Shown here in pieces: positions 34,326 through 42,353 of a stretch of DNA of 64,000 nt. The stretch is from positions 1 to 64,000 of the forward strand of contig JAFNXN010000004.1 of NCBI GenBank assembly GCA_017379015.1, written 5' to 3'. The notes under the pieces were generated by a model, which was not told the DNA's origin, did not search any database, and was given only the letters and a program-made list of their open reading frames with translations. Position 1 is the stretch's first letter, and the number at the start of each line of letters is the position of its first letter. The DNA is from Alistipes sp. (GTDB taxonomy: Bacteria > Bacteroidota > Bacteroidia > Bacteroidales > Rikenellaceae). The position numbers were made by a program, and so were the translations under genes.

Positions 34326-35939
34326 ATGGAGAAGCAGAACAGTTTTAAGAAGTACCTAGGTGGTATATTCTGTCTCGTTATCGTTATTGGCATCTTCGGA
34401 GGTATTGGAAGTGTGATGGGCGTTGCCAACATGCTCAACACCATCATGAAGACAGCTCACGACTTGCTGCTCAACACCGTATTCTACCTTATGGCAATCT
34501 GTGTTATCACAGGTGCTTTGGGTCGTATCTTCGTTGAGTTTGGCGTGGTAAGCCTTCTTGAGCGCATCTTGCGCCCATTGATGAAGCCTCTGTTTAACCT
34601 TCCAGGCGTTGCATCACTCGGTGCTGTGATGACATTCCTCTCGGATAATCCAGCAATCATCTCGCTTGCTAAGGATAAGCGTTTTAGCACCTACTTTAAG
34701 AAGTTCCAGTTTATCTCGCTCACAAACTTTGGTACCGCATTTGGTATGGGTCTTTTGGTGATCGTGTTTATGATCTCACAGGGCTTCTTCGTAGAGCCAT
34801 TTATCGGTTTGGCAGGTGCCGTTATAGGCTGTATCTGCTCAACACGACTCATGCAGCGTTTTGTGGTGAAGCAGTACCCAGAGTTTAAGGAGGAGTTCGC
34901 CGCAGTAATCGACGAGCAGGATATGAAGGACGAGGAGGCAGTTAAGGAGACCTCGATGTTTACCCGTATCCTCAACTCACTGCTTGACGGTGGTAAGACT
35001 GGTGTAGATGTAGGTCTTTCGATCATCCCAGGTGTGCTTATCATCTCAACCCTTGTGATGATCCTCACATTTACCACTGGCGACAACGGAATCTACGATG
35101 GCGCAGCATACGAGGGTGTAGGCTTCCTACCATGGCTATTTGGCAAGATCAACTTCTTGTTCGAGTGGTTGTTTGGCTTCGAGCACCCAGCACTCATGGC
35201 ATTCCCAATCACAGCTCTTGGTGCTGTGGGCGCAGCACTTGGTCTTATCCCAGGATTTATTCAGGAGGGTTGGATCGACGGTAATGCCATCGCAGTATTT
35301 ACCGCTATCGGTATGTGCTGGAGTGGCTACCTCAGCACACACACCGCAATGCTCGATGCTCTTGGCTACCGCAAGCTCACATCAAAGGCTATCCTTGCAC
35401 ACACCATTGGTGGTCTTGTAGCCGCTATCGCAGCACACTGGATGTTCGTACTCTACGCACTTGCGTTTGGAACCCCTGCAACATTTGAGGGTGGCGCAGA
35501 CCGCTACGCAACAGTATCGTCACCAGTGAAGATCGAGTTCGTAAGCGAGAATCAGGTGCGCATTGGCGACCGCATATTCACCGACAACGAGGGCGACACA
35601 CCTGAGCAGGAGGGCTCTATGGCAAACGTGATCAAGGATATGTTGCTCACCAACCACGAGATCGTAGAGGTTACCGATGGTCAGAAGATCGACGCTACAA
35701 GCTTTGTGGAGGCTGAGAAGCTGCCTTACGAGACTCAGGAGAGCCTCATGGAGGAGGTCGAGGCTGCATTTGCAATGTATCGCGAAGAGATTGCAAAGAG
35801 ACAATTCGATGGACGCTCGGTTGAGGAGCTTAATGCCGAGGAGCTTAAGAGCCTCGACGAGAGCATACCGTTCAAGTTCGACCGTCCCGAGGTTGAGGAG
35901 TCTTCAGCCGAGGAGAGCCAGCCAGAGGCTGAGGAGTAA
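34326..35939 (+). CDS. nucleoside-recognition (Gate) domain membrane protein
   Basis: A 537-residue inner-membrane protein with about ten membrane segments. Two Gate-like halves are seen: residues about 40-190 (LLLNTVFYLMAICVITGALG, LSDNPAIISLAKDKRFSTYF, FGTAFGMGLLVIVFMISQG) and about 215-390 (GKTGVDVGLSIIPGVLIIST, GLIPGFIQEGWIDGNAIAVF, YLSTHTAMLDALGYRKL). This is the fold of spore-maturation SpmA/SpmB and YjiH-like proteins, related to nucleoside transporters. The last 120 residues are a soluble, very acidic tail rich in Glu, unusual for the family. Transport substrate is unknown. Codon use is slightly T-richer than its neighbours. Confidence 0.85.
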   Translation: MEKQNSFKKYLGGIFCLVIVIGIFGGIGSVMGVANMLNTIMKTAHDLLLNTVFYLMAICVITGALGRIFVEFGVVSLLERILRPLMKPLFNLPGVASLGAVMTFLSDNPAIISLAKDKRFSTYFKKFQFISLTNFGTAFGMGLLVIVFMISQGFFVEPFIGLAGAVIGCICSTRLMQRFVVKQYPEFKEEFAAVIDEQDMKDEEAVKETSMFTRILNSLLDGGKTGVDVGLSIIPGVLIISTLVMILTFTTGDNGIYDGAAYEGVGFLPWLFGKINFLFEWLFGFEHPALMAFPITALGAVGAALGLIPGFIQEGWIDGNAIAVFTAIGMCWSGYLSTHTAMLDALGYRKLTSKAILAHTIGGLVAAIAAHWMFVLYALAFGTPATFEGGADRYATVSSPVKIEFVSENQVRIGDRIFTDNEGDTPEQEGSMANVIKDMLLTNHEIVEVTDGQKIDATSFVEAEKLPYETQESLMEEVEAAFAMYREEIAKRQFDGRSVEELNAEELKSLDESIPFKFDRPEVEESSAEESQPEAEE

Positions 35940-35952
35940 ATCTTAATATCGA

Positions 35953-35986
35953 GGGCTGGTGGCTACGAGGGTGTAACTACCAGCCC
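35953..35986 (+). terminator. terminator after the Gate-domain gene
   Basis: GGGCTGGT (35953-35960) pairs with ACCAGCCC (35979-35986), followed by TTATTGTATAT. This separates the peptidase gene from the porin/transport unit at least partly. Confidence 0.65.
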
Positions 35987-36014
35987 TTATTGTATATATA
36001 AACTTATCGTATAG

Positions 36015-37727
36015 ATGAACAAATTTAGATTAATTGCGCTTATCTTAGTCGCAGTGATAACAGGATGCCTAGCATTCGGATTACTTAGCCGCCCCAGTGT
36101 CGAGGGGGCAGACTCTTTGGACTTCTCGGCAGAGCGCGTGGCAGAAGATATTGCTATCATTTCGCTTCAGAACCACTCTGTAGCACACCCCGAAGAGCGA
36201 GCAAGGGTGCGCGAGTACCTCACAACAAGGCTCATGGAGATGGGTGCCGACACCGTAAAACTATTTGAGCACAATGGGCTTACAGGTCCTGAGAATAAGC
36301 ATGTCACCTATACGTTTGACGCAACAAACATCCTTGCAGAATTTGCACCTAAGCATGATGTAGCGACCCCTTCGCTGATGTTTATTGCCCACTACGACTC
36401 GCGCTACTCGCAGCCTATGCCCAAGCAGGACACCGTGTGGTCATACGGTGCTGCGGACGATGGCTATGGTATCGGTGTTGCCCTTGAGGCTACATCCCTT
36501 GCACTCAAGTATCGTGACGAGTGGAGTCAGGGCATCAAGATACTCTTCACCGACGCCGAGGAGGTCGGCATGAAGGGCATGAAGGCACTCTGGACAGAGC
36601 ACCGCGAAGAGTTCGAGGATGTAGGTCTGGTGATAAATATCGAGGCGCGCGGCCCATACGGTCCAGCACTACTCTTCGAGACATCGCCGGGCAACGAGAA
36701 ACTTATGGAGCTATACGCCGCAACAGCAGAGTACCCATGCACCTACTCGCTAACAACGGTGGTGTATGGCTTTATGCCCAACTTCACCGACTTCACAATC
36801 ATCAAAGATAGCATCCCCGGATTTAACTTTTCAACTATTGCTGACATCAACCACTACCACACCGATAAGGATAACTTCTCGAATATCAATCTTGGGTCGA
36901 TACAGCACTACGGAGCACAGATCACGCCGCTTATTAAGCGATACCTTACCGAAGAGCAATATGCCGATAAGACAAGCCTCGTATCATCTGATGATAGCGT
37001 AAACTTCACCCTCCCACTACTCGGGCTTTTCAACTTCTCGAAGTCGACATACTGGGTTATAAATATCACCCTATGTGCGCTCTTCATCCTACTACTCATA
37101 AGCGAGATCCTGCGCGGCAGGGTGCAGTGGCGCAAGATGCTGCTTAAGGCTCTCTACGCACTGCTCATCGCCATCTGCGGTCTTGCACTCGGCGAGCTTA
37201 TAGCATACATCTCGAGTGCCATAGCTGGGGCTACGTTCCACCCATTTGGCATCGTCCAAGGCATAGCTGGCGACAACGCAATAATGGCAACGAGCATGGT
37301 GGTGATCATCTGTGCGGTGGTGGCACTCTACTTGCGTAAGCAGCGCCACATTGCTCGCCAATCGTCGGGCTCGGTGCGTGCCAACGCTGGCGCAACAGCC
37401 ATGATGCTCAACACTAACAATACTCTATACGGAGTGTTGGTGCTGCTTGCTCTCCTAAGCCTGCTTCTACTTGCGGCAATTGGCGAGAACCTAATGTTCC
37501 TTATCCCGCTAACCGCAGCTACCCTATCGCTAATACTATGCCGCATAACAACGCTTCGCGAATGGCACCTCGTGGGCATAGCACTCATTGTTCTGCATGC
37601 ACTCTCGTTCCTCTACGCCCTTACCATGGCACTCACCATTGGAGCTTTCGGCGCAGTCGTGATGCTTGCTCTGCTCGACCTAATGGTCCTAATTCCACTC
37701 ACCGAGATTTACATTCGCAAGGCATAA
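36015..37727 (+). CDS. M28-family zinc peptidase with C-terminal membrane domain
   Basis: A 570-residue protein. The N-terminus is a membrane anchor or lipoprotein-like signal (VAVITGCLAFG). Residues about 35-320 form an M28 aminopeptidase domain with the two-zinc ligands His126 and Asp128 (AHYDSR), Asp148/149 (GAADDGYG), Glu182-Glu183 (DAEEVG), Glu210 (NIEARG) and a late histidine in NHYHTDKDN. Residues about 345-570 hold six or seven membrane segments. This soluble-peptidase-plus-membrane layout recalls eukaryotic ERMP1/Pff1-type proteins and some Bacteroidota homologues. It probably trims peptides in the periplasm. All catalytic residues appear intact. Confidence 0.87.
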   Translation: MNKFRLIALILVAVITGCLAFGLLSRPSVEGADSLDFSAERVAEDIAIISLQNHSVAHPEERARVREYLTTRLMEMGADTVKLFEHNGLTGPENKHVTYTFDATNILAEFAPKHDVATPSLMFIAHYDSRYSQPMPKQDTVWSYGAADDGYGIGVALEATSLALKYRDEWSQGIKILFTDAEEVGMKGMKALWTEHREEFEDVGLVINIEARGPYGPALLFETSPGNEKLMELYAATAEYPCTYSLTTVVYGFMPNFTDFTIIKDSIPGFNFSTIADINHYHTDKDNFSNINLGSIQHYGAQITPLIKRYLTEEQYADKTSLVSSDDSVNFTLPLLGLFNFSKSTYWVINITLCALFILLLISEILRGRVQWRKMLLKALYALLIAICGLALGELIAYISSAIAGATFHPFGIVQGIAGDNAIMATSMVVIICAVVALYLRKQRHIARQSSGSVRANAGATAMMLNTNNTLYGVLVLLALLSLLLLAAIGENLMFLIPLTAATLSLILCRITTLREWHLVGIALIVLHALSFLYALTMALTIGAFGAVVMLALLDLMVLIPLTEIYIRKA

Positions 37728-37770
37728 CAAATTTAAAATTAGTAGAGAGCAGTACAATCGCGAGTACTAT

Positions 37771-37844
37771 GTTTTATTCTTAGCGGTATGAATAAAACAA
37801 ATTGGTGCGTGAAGGGGCTACATCGTTCCCTACACGCACCAATT
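37771..37844. terminator. two hairpins between convergent M28 peptidase and lipoprotein genes
   Basis: GTTTTATTC / GAATAAAAC (37771-37779 and 37790-37798) is followed by a longer stem AATTGGTGCGTG...CACGCACCAATT (37800-37844). On the minus strand the longer stem is followed by TTTGTTTTATTC, a good terminator for the leftward lipoprotein gene; it can also serve the rightward gene. Confidence 0.7.
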
Positions 37845-37863
37845 CTATTGTGTGATTAACTAA

Positions 37864-39048
37864 TTACTTGCGAGCCTTCATTACGAAACTTACATTGATG
37901 CTTTCAATGCGTGCTTCCATATCAGCGAATACCTTATCAACAGCAGCGTCCGACAGGTCAAAGTTGCCCTCTAAAGGCATAGTAAGAACCTTCAAGTTTG
38001 CAAAATAGTTAATGAACGCCTTTGTATGCATATAGATATGTAACTGACTATCGTCAGCATCTTGGAACATATGTATTTCTACGCTTCTGCAAGCAGGATT
38101 TACTGCACTAAAATCAAGGGTTACCTTGTTACCTTCAACTGTCATTGGAACATCCGCTCCAGCCTCTTCTCCATTTTCAAGGAGTAATCTATACTTGAAC
38201 AAGTTAGTATTCAACTCTATATTGTAGAGGTCAGCACCGAACAACTTATCAAAGTCGTATGCTTTAATTTTGGCGATGTTGAGGGTATTGCCAAAAATAG
38301 TAAAATCCTCATCCTTTCCTTTTGCGTTGGTAACATAAGCAGATTTATAGTCGTAAGTCTTGCCTGTAAGATTAAGACCTTCCCTTACACGGAGCCAAGT
38401 AGAAGTATAGCCACCGTTAATCATCGACATAATATCACCCAATGATGTTCCATTCTGAGAAAATATCACTTTCCACGCAATGTATTTACCATTAATTTCT
38501 TGGAAACACGCATCACCAATAACCTTGTAGTTAGATTCTTTTTTAAAGACAATCTCACCATCTATTTCACCAAAACCTGTATATGTTGATTTGCCATTCT
38601 CATAGAATGTCTGAACAAACATATTATGTTCTTCAATAGATGAATCGTCAGTAGATACCCACATACCAATAATCTCGTCAGCAAGGTCGTTCTCGCAATA
38701 CTGATAAACGTAACGCTCGCCGCTATCCTCATAGAGCGAGAACTCTCGATTTGGGATAATGTCGAAGTGTCCTGTGAGATTATCGTTGTCCTCAAAGTTC
38801 ATAGTGATATTGCCACCCTCGGTAGCAACCGTACCCCTCACATTCTCCCAATACTCGCCGTCCTCTACTCCATAAGATACAGCCGAGCCATCAGCATTGA
38901 TGATCAACACCTCTGCATAGTTTGCGGTAAGGCAAGACCAAGTGCCAACGAGGTCTGCACTGTGGTCGTCATAGATGTGCTCTGTCTCCTTATCGCAAGC
39001 GGTAAAGAGTGTCGCTACCGCTGCAAACATAAGTAATAACTTCTTCAT
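37864..39048 (-). CDS. lipoprotein of unknown function with lipocalin-like repeats
   Basis: A 394-residue predicted lipoprotein (TLFTACDKE, Cys18). Two segments resemble each other and the lipocalin-like beta barrels of Bacteroidales: LVGTWSCLTANYAEVLIINA with NITMNFEDNDNLTGHFDI (about 33-105), and IIGMWVSTDD with YENGKSTYTGFGEIDGEIVF (about 126-210). A C-terminal region of about 180 residues is unrecognised. Base composition is clearly more A/T-rich than the surrounding genes, with AAT and ATA codons common, which may indicate recent acquisition. It is isolated between a double terminator and a repeat-rich gap, with no recognised promoter. Confidence 0.7.
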   Translation of the reverse strand: MKKLLLMFAAVATLFTACDKETEHIYDDHSADLVGTWSCLTANYAEVLIINADGSAVSYGVEDGEYWENVRGTVATEGGNITMNFEDNDNLTGHFDIIPNREFSLYEDSGERYVYQYCENDLADEIIGMWVSTDDSSIEEHNMFVQTFYENGKSTYTGFGEIDGEIVFKKESNYKVIGDACFQEINGKYIAWKVIFSQNGTSLGDIMSMINGGYTSTWLRVREGLNLTGKTYDYKSAYVTNAKGKDEDFTIFGNTLNIAKIKAYDFDKLFGADLYNIELNTNLFKYRLLLENGEEAGADVPMTVEGNKVTLDFSAVNPACRSVEIHMFQDADDSQLHIYMHTKAFINYFANLKVLTMPLEGNFDLSDAAVDKVFADMEARIESINVSFVMKARK

Positions 39049-39099
39049 AACTGTTTAATGTTTAATTGTTTATAATAAAGTAAAATGTTTTTTCTTGTT

Positions 39100-39351
39100 T
39101 TAGGGAGTTTAGGGAGTTTAGGGAGTTTAATGAATTGAGTGATTAACGCAGTCGCTAAACTCCCTACATTCCCTAATCTCCTTAAATTCACTTTCTAGGG
39201 AGTTTAATGAATTTAGTGATTGACACAATCGCTAAACGCCCTATATTCCCTAATCTCCTTAAATTCACTTTCTAGGGAGTTTAATGAATTTAGTGATTGA
39301 CGCAATCGCTAAACTCCCTATATTCCCTAATCTCCTTAAATTCTCTATCTC
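39100..39351. repeat. TTAGGGAGT iterons and three 77-bp tandem repeats
   Basis: Three copies of the 9-base word TTAGGGAGT lead into three 77-base direct repeats starting at 39121, 39198 and 39275. Each repeat contains GGGAGTTTA and, about 25 bases later, TAAACTCCC (GCCC in copy 2), so each can fold into a hairpin, followed by CCCTAATCTCCTTAAATTC. Copies differ at only a few positions. This is the largest member of the TTAGGGARN family in the window. Confidence 0.85.
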
Positions 39352-39372
39352 TTGCGTCCGCGTTCCGTTAAA

Positions 39373-39412
39373 ACAAAAAAAGGCACTACTGCCCATGATA
39401 AGCAGTAATGCC
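39373..39412 (-). terminator. strong intrinsic terminator of the candidate small RNA
   Basis: On the minus strand GGCATTACTGC...GCAGTAGTGCC forms an 11-bp stem with one mismatch, followed directly by TTTTTTTGTTTT. Confidence 0.8.
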
Positions 39413-39567
39413 GATTATAACTTGCAATATTATTGCTAACTACCTGATTATTAGAATATTTATAGGGGGGGGGTAAATCGCAAAACCTCCCAATTCATTG
39501 AGAAGTTGCACTCGCTATGGTATGTCATAAAACGATTATTCATCACCCCGATTTACATAAATTTCGA
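39374..39567 (-). ncRNA. candidate structured small RNA with a C9 tract
   Basis: A leftward transcription unit of about 190 bases can be drawn from the -7 box TATATTTG (39572-39579) to the terminator at 39373-39412. The predicted RNA can fold: GTAAATCG near its 5' end pairs with CGATTTAC just before a run of nine C, and inside this AACTTCTCAAT pairs with ATTGGGAGGTT using two G-U pairs. The only open frame is a 29-codon one (MTYHSECNFS start) that runs through the C tract; I do not call it a gene. I do not recognise a known RNA family. Confidence 0.45.
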
Positions 39568-39571
39568 CTCG

Positions 39572-39579
39572 CAAATATA
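39572..39579 (-). promoter_or_regulatory. -7 box of the candidate small RNA
   Basis: TATATTTG on the minus strand fits TAnnTTTG. No protein gene lies within 500 bases downstream, so it probably serves a non-coding transcript. No -33 TTG. Confidence 0.45.
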
Positions 39580-39685
39580 GTAAAAATTTAAAAACGGAGT
39601 GGCGAAAACTGCGAATATTTATAATATTAATTGCACTTAATTTAGACTACATAGGGTGCTGCACGGGAAGAGCAAGATAGGACAA

Positions 39686-40303
39686 CTAGAAGTTCACGCC
39701 TAAACCGATATACACCGACTGGTTTACCTTCTTGAAGTTTACCTTATCTGCAACAAAGTCACCACCATGAGGACGTGGGTTGATCATCGTTGCCTTATAG
39801 CCAAGCATAATATCGTACTTCAGAGGGCTATCTGGCGACTGAAGACGCACGCCGACACCTCCCTCAGCCAGTGCTCCAAAGCGCAAGCCTTTGTTGAATA
39901 GGACGTTAGTACCTGCATTTACAAAGTTGAATAGGCAGTTCTTGCGTGTTCCGTAGAAGTAGCGCGCAGTGATGGCAACAGGCATCACAGTATAGTTATA
40001 CTGGATCTGCGCACCAAGCTCAAAGCCGACCCTCCAGTTGTTATTGATGAAGTATCCACCACCAACGAGAACATCGCCACCAAGCTTTGCCTGAGCATTA
40101 TACGACATAACCAGAGGCTCGTTTAGGACCTTCTCGAACGAGGTATCGCAGAATATAAGGTTGAAGCGACCCTCGGCACTCCACTCCCAACCGGCGTAAT
40201 GACGCGTCTTACGCGCAATCTCCTCAGGTGTCTCACGTCGCTTTGCCTCCGTAGTAGGGACTATCGCAATCACTGCAAGAAGCAGCAAAATAAATCTCTT
40301 CAT
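39686..40303 (-). CDS. small outer-membrane beta-barrel protein
   Basis: A 205-residue secreted protein with signal peptide MKRFILLLLAVIAIVPTTEA and about eight amphipathic strands: WEWSAEGRFNLIF, LGGDVLVGGGYFINNNWRVG, GAQIQYNYTVMPVAITARYF, FGALAEGGVGVRLQ, KYDIMLGYKATMI, and a C-terminal YIGLGVNF. This fits the OmpA-like small barrel class; no specific function can be given. It lies 39 bases after galE on the same strand, so it is likely the second gene of that unit. Confidence 0.78.
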   Translation of the reverse strand: MKRFILLLLAVIAIVPTTEAKRRETPEEIARKTRHYAGWEWSAEGRFNLIFCDTSFEKVLNEPLVMSYNAQAKLGGDVLVGGGYFINNNWRVGFELGAQIQYNYTVMPVAITARYFYGTRKNCLFNFVNAGTNVLFNKGLRFGALAEGGVGVRLQSPDSPLKYDIMLGYKATMINPRPHGGDFVADKVNFKKVNQSVYIGLGVNF

Positions 40304-40342
40304 TGTAGTTATATTTTCTAGTGTAACGCTCTTAACATCAAA

Positions 40343-41362
40343 TTATTGTCTAACATGCTTCTCCCACTCCCACGCTGCACGCAACGTGTCGCTTAGGTCG
40401 CGCTCAGCACGCCAGCCAAGCTCCTCGTTGGCAAGCGTAGTATCGGCCCAGACAGCCTTCACATCGCCAGCACGTCGTGGTGCTACGCGATAGTTGAGCT
40501 TCAGCGAGTTAGCCTCCTCGAAACCACGCACAAGCTCAAATACCGACACTGGGCGTCCTGTGCCAACATTAAAGACCTCGTAGCGATCCTTGTTGCGACC
40601 ATTCGACAGGCGGTCCACGGCCACAACATGGGCACGCGCCAGATCGACAACATCAATATAGTCGCGTAAGCACGATCCATCAGGGGTATCGTAGTCGTCA
40701 CCGAAGATGCTGAGACACTCGCGAATGCCAGCTGCTGTCTGCGTGATATATGGCACGAGGTTGTTGGGCACACCGCGAGGCAACTCGCCGATGAGTGCCG
40801 AGGGGTGCGCACCGATAGGGTTAAAGTAGCGCAGGGCGATACCCGCAATATTATCGTTGGCAGCAACCATATCGCGAAGAATATCCTCAGCCATCTGCTT
40901 TGTATTTCCATAGGGCGACGTGGCTGGCTTGCGGGGAGTAAGCTCGGTCACGGGCAGCTGCTCGGCATCGCCATAAACCGTTGCCGATGAGGAGAATAGT
41001 ACATTGCGTCGACCATACTCCACCATAAGCTCAAGGATGGTGATAAACGACAAAAGGTTGTTGCGATAGTATTTTGCTGGCTCGGCAACAGACTCACCCA
41101 CAGCCTTATAAGCTGCAAAGTGGATTACCGAGTCGAACTCATTCTCCTCGAACACACGACGCATAGCCTCCTTATCGCAACAATCTGCCTCGATAAACTT
41201 AGGCTCAACGCCAGTGATTTTGCTGATACCCTCTATCGAGCCACGATCGCTATTAGAGAGGTTATCGACAATAATAACCTCGTAGCCGCTATTGATCAGC
41301 TCCACAGCCGTATGCGAACCGATATATCCGGCACCTCCTGTAACCAAAACACTTTTACCCAT
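40343..41362 (-). CDS. galE: UDP-glucose 4-epimerase
   Basis: GalE interconverts UDP-glucose and UDP-galactose for galactose use and surface-polysaccharide precursors. The 339-residue protein (usual length) has the NAD-binding GGAGYIGSH (8-16), the VDNLSNS loop, the SSSATVYG active-site serine region, the catalytic YGNTK (YxxxK), and the substrate-binding ALRYFNPIGAHPS and GSCLRDYIDVVDLA. No other sugar genes are adjacent. Its -7 box lies 34 bases upstream. Confidence 0.97.
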   Translation of the reverse strand: MGKSVLVTGGAGYIGSHTAVELINSGYEVIIVDNLSNSDRGSIEGISKITGVEPKFIEADCCDKEAMRRVFEENEFDSVIHFAAYKAVGESVAEPAKYYRNNLLSFITILELMVEYGRRNVLFSSSATVYGDAEQLPVTELTPRKPATSPYGNTKQMAEDILRDMVAANDNIAGIALRYFNPIGAHPSALIGELPRGVPNNLVPYITQTAAGIRECLSIFGDDYDTPDGSCLRDYIDVVDLARAHVVAVDRLSNGRNKDRYEVFNVGTGRPVSVFELVRGFEEANSLKLNYRVAPRRAGDVKAVWADTTLANEELGWRAERDLSDTLRAAWEWEKHVRQ

Positions 41363-41395
41363 ATTGAATAACTCTCTTATTCATACATACGATGG

Positions 41396-41403
41396 CAAAG
41401 ATA
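41396..41403 (-). promoter_or_regulatory. -7 box of galE
   Basis: TATCTTTG on the minus strand, a perfect TAnnTTTG, 34 bases before the galE ATG at 41362. A -33 TTG is not at the usual distance. The rest of the 165-base gap to the phage-like block shows no gene. Confidence 0.6.
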
Positions 41404-41527
41404 CAAATTTATCCTAAGAATAAGCATATTTCAAACCAAAAAAAAGAGTAGCCACAAGGTCTTCACTACGCCTAAGCCCTATCGCCCAGACCATAATGAC
41501 CCCTTTCGACTACTCTCAAAACCAAAC

Positions 41528-41935
41528 TTATAGCTTCTCGCTGAAGAGCCTCCACCCCTCTTCGACATCGCGGCGCACGGCGCGTCGTCCATTCTCCACC
41601 TCCGACATCGCCGACACAATAGGTATCATGTCGCGCTCGGAGAGGGTGTTAACCTTAGCGTCGGCGTCGATGCCACTGCGCGAGGCAACTATCTCGATAT
41701 AACTCTCGGTGTGGTTCTCCGAGGGAGGAGCCCAACGGCTGATCATACCACGGATAGTATCGAGCTTATAACGTCGACGATAGGTGTTCAGCAGCATGAA
41801 CATCGCACGATAGCCATACGCCATGGTCTCAAACTGCTTGAATGCCGCATCGCGCGAGGGACGCACCTCGCCTATGTAGCGCGTGCGCGAGTGGCGAATA
41901 TTACCTGGATTACAGTTTCTTATGCCTCTACTCAT
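41528..41935 (-). CDS. phage endolysin-like peptidoglycan hydrolase (P5/NPGNIR type)
   Basis: I start this at ATG 41935 (MSRGIRNCNPGNIRHSRTRY), ten codons inside the longest frame, since NPGNIR proteins start close to that motif. The 135-residue protein has the NPGNIR signature and the DAAFKQFETMAYGYRAMFML block known from small phage lysozyme-like proteins often named structural protein P5 in Bacteroides phages. It would cut the cell wall at release. It overlaps the holin gene by eight bases, the usual lysis-cassette arrangement. The catalytic residue cannot be assigned with certainty. Confidence 0.82.
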   Translation of the reverse strand: MSRGIRNCNPGNIRHSRTRYIGEVRPSRDAAFKQFETMAYGYRAMFMLLNTYRRRYKLDTIRGMISRWAPPSENHTESYIEIVASRSGIDADAKVNTLSERDMIPIVSAMSEVENGRRAVRRDVEEGWRLFSEKL

Positions 41936-42353
41936 CACCCACCTCCTCTCTGAGCTTAGAGCCAACTATCTTGGCAAGCCACTCGAAGAGTGGCGACTGG
42001 CTGATGATGGTGGCATTCTCTAAGAAGGACCACAGCTCCACACCACATACAAAACCCGTGAAGAGGTTGGCAAGATGGAGCTCCATGAAGCTGAGCACCA
42101 ACGAATCAACAAGCCATGTCATCACAATACCCGTAACCACAAAACCAAGTTTGTAGACCGTGCGCCACGCCTTGCGACTCTCCAGTCGCCACTTAATGCC
42201 CTTGCTCCGTGCCGCAACATACGAGGCATAGACTCCCGTACAGAAGTCCACAGCGATAAATATCGTAGCAGTGACGACTAGGGGCGTTATGGGACATAGC
42301 AGTGCAACGATGGCAGCAAGCGCACCGCTAAAATATTTGGACAATATCACCAT
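41928..42353 (-). CDS. phage holin
   Basis: A 141-residue inner-membrane protein of the phage holin / toxin-secretion holin family. Three or four membrane segments are seen: about 8-35 (ALAAIVALLCPITPLVVTAT), 68-90 (VYKLGFVVTGIVMTWLVDSL) and 92-112. The basic loop YVAARSKGIKWRLESRKAWR between the first two, with the KGxxW/ES pattern, is typical. The holin would open the membrane so that the endolysin reaches the wall. It overlaps the adaptor gene by 26 bases and the endolysin gene by eight. Confidence 0.87.
   Translation of the reverse strand: MVILSKYFSGALAAIVALLCPITPLVVTATIFIAVDFCTGVYASYVAARSKGIKWRLESRKAWRTVYKLGFVVTGIVMTWLVDSLVLSFMELHLANLFTGFVCGVELWSFLENATIISQSPLFEWLAKIVGSKLREEVGDE

Larger units (their letters stand above)
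39049..39685. other. repeat-rich intergenic region with candidate RNA gene
   Basis: About 640 bases without a recognised protein gene. From left to right it holds TTAGGGAGT iterons (39100-39126), three 77-base tandem repeats (39121-39351), a strong leftward terminator (39373-39412), a G9 tract (39465-39473) and a leftward -7 box (39572-39579). Confidence 0.7.

Noticed and set aside
39100..39351. Possible CRISPR array or telomere-like contamination
   Set aside because: The units are adjacent 77-base copies with no unique spacers and no cas genes nearby. The TTAGGG words have a 9-base period and inverted partners, unlike the 6-base telomere repeat.
39421..39570. Small ORF (MTYHSECNFS start) through the C9 tract
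   Set aside because: Only 29 codons, no leader signal, and it runs through the homopolymer. RNA structure is a simpler reading.
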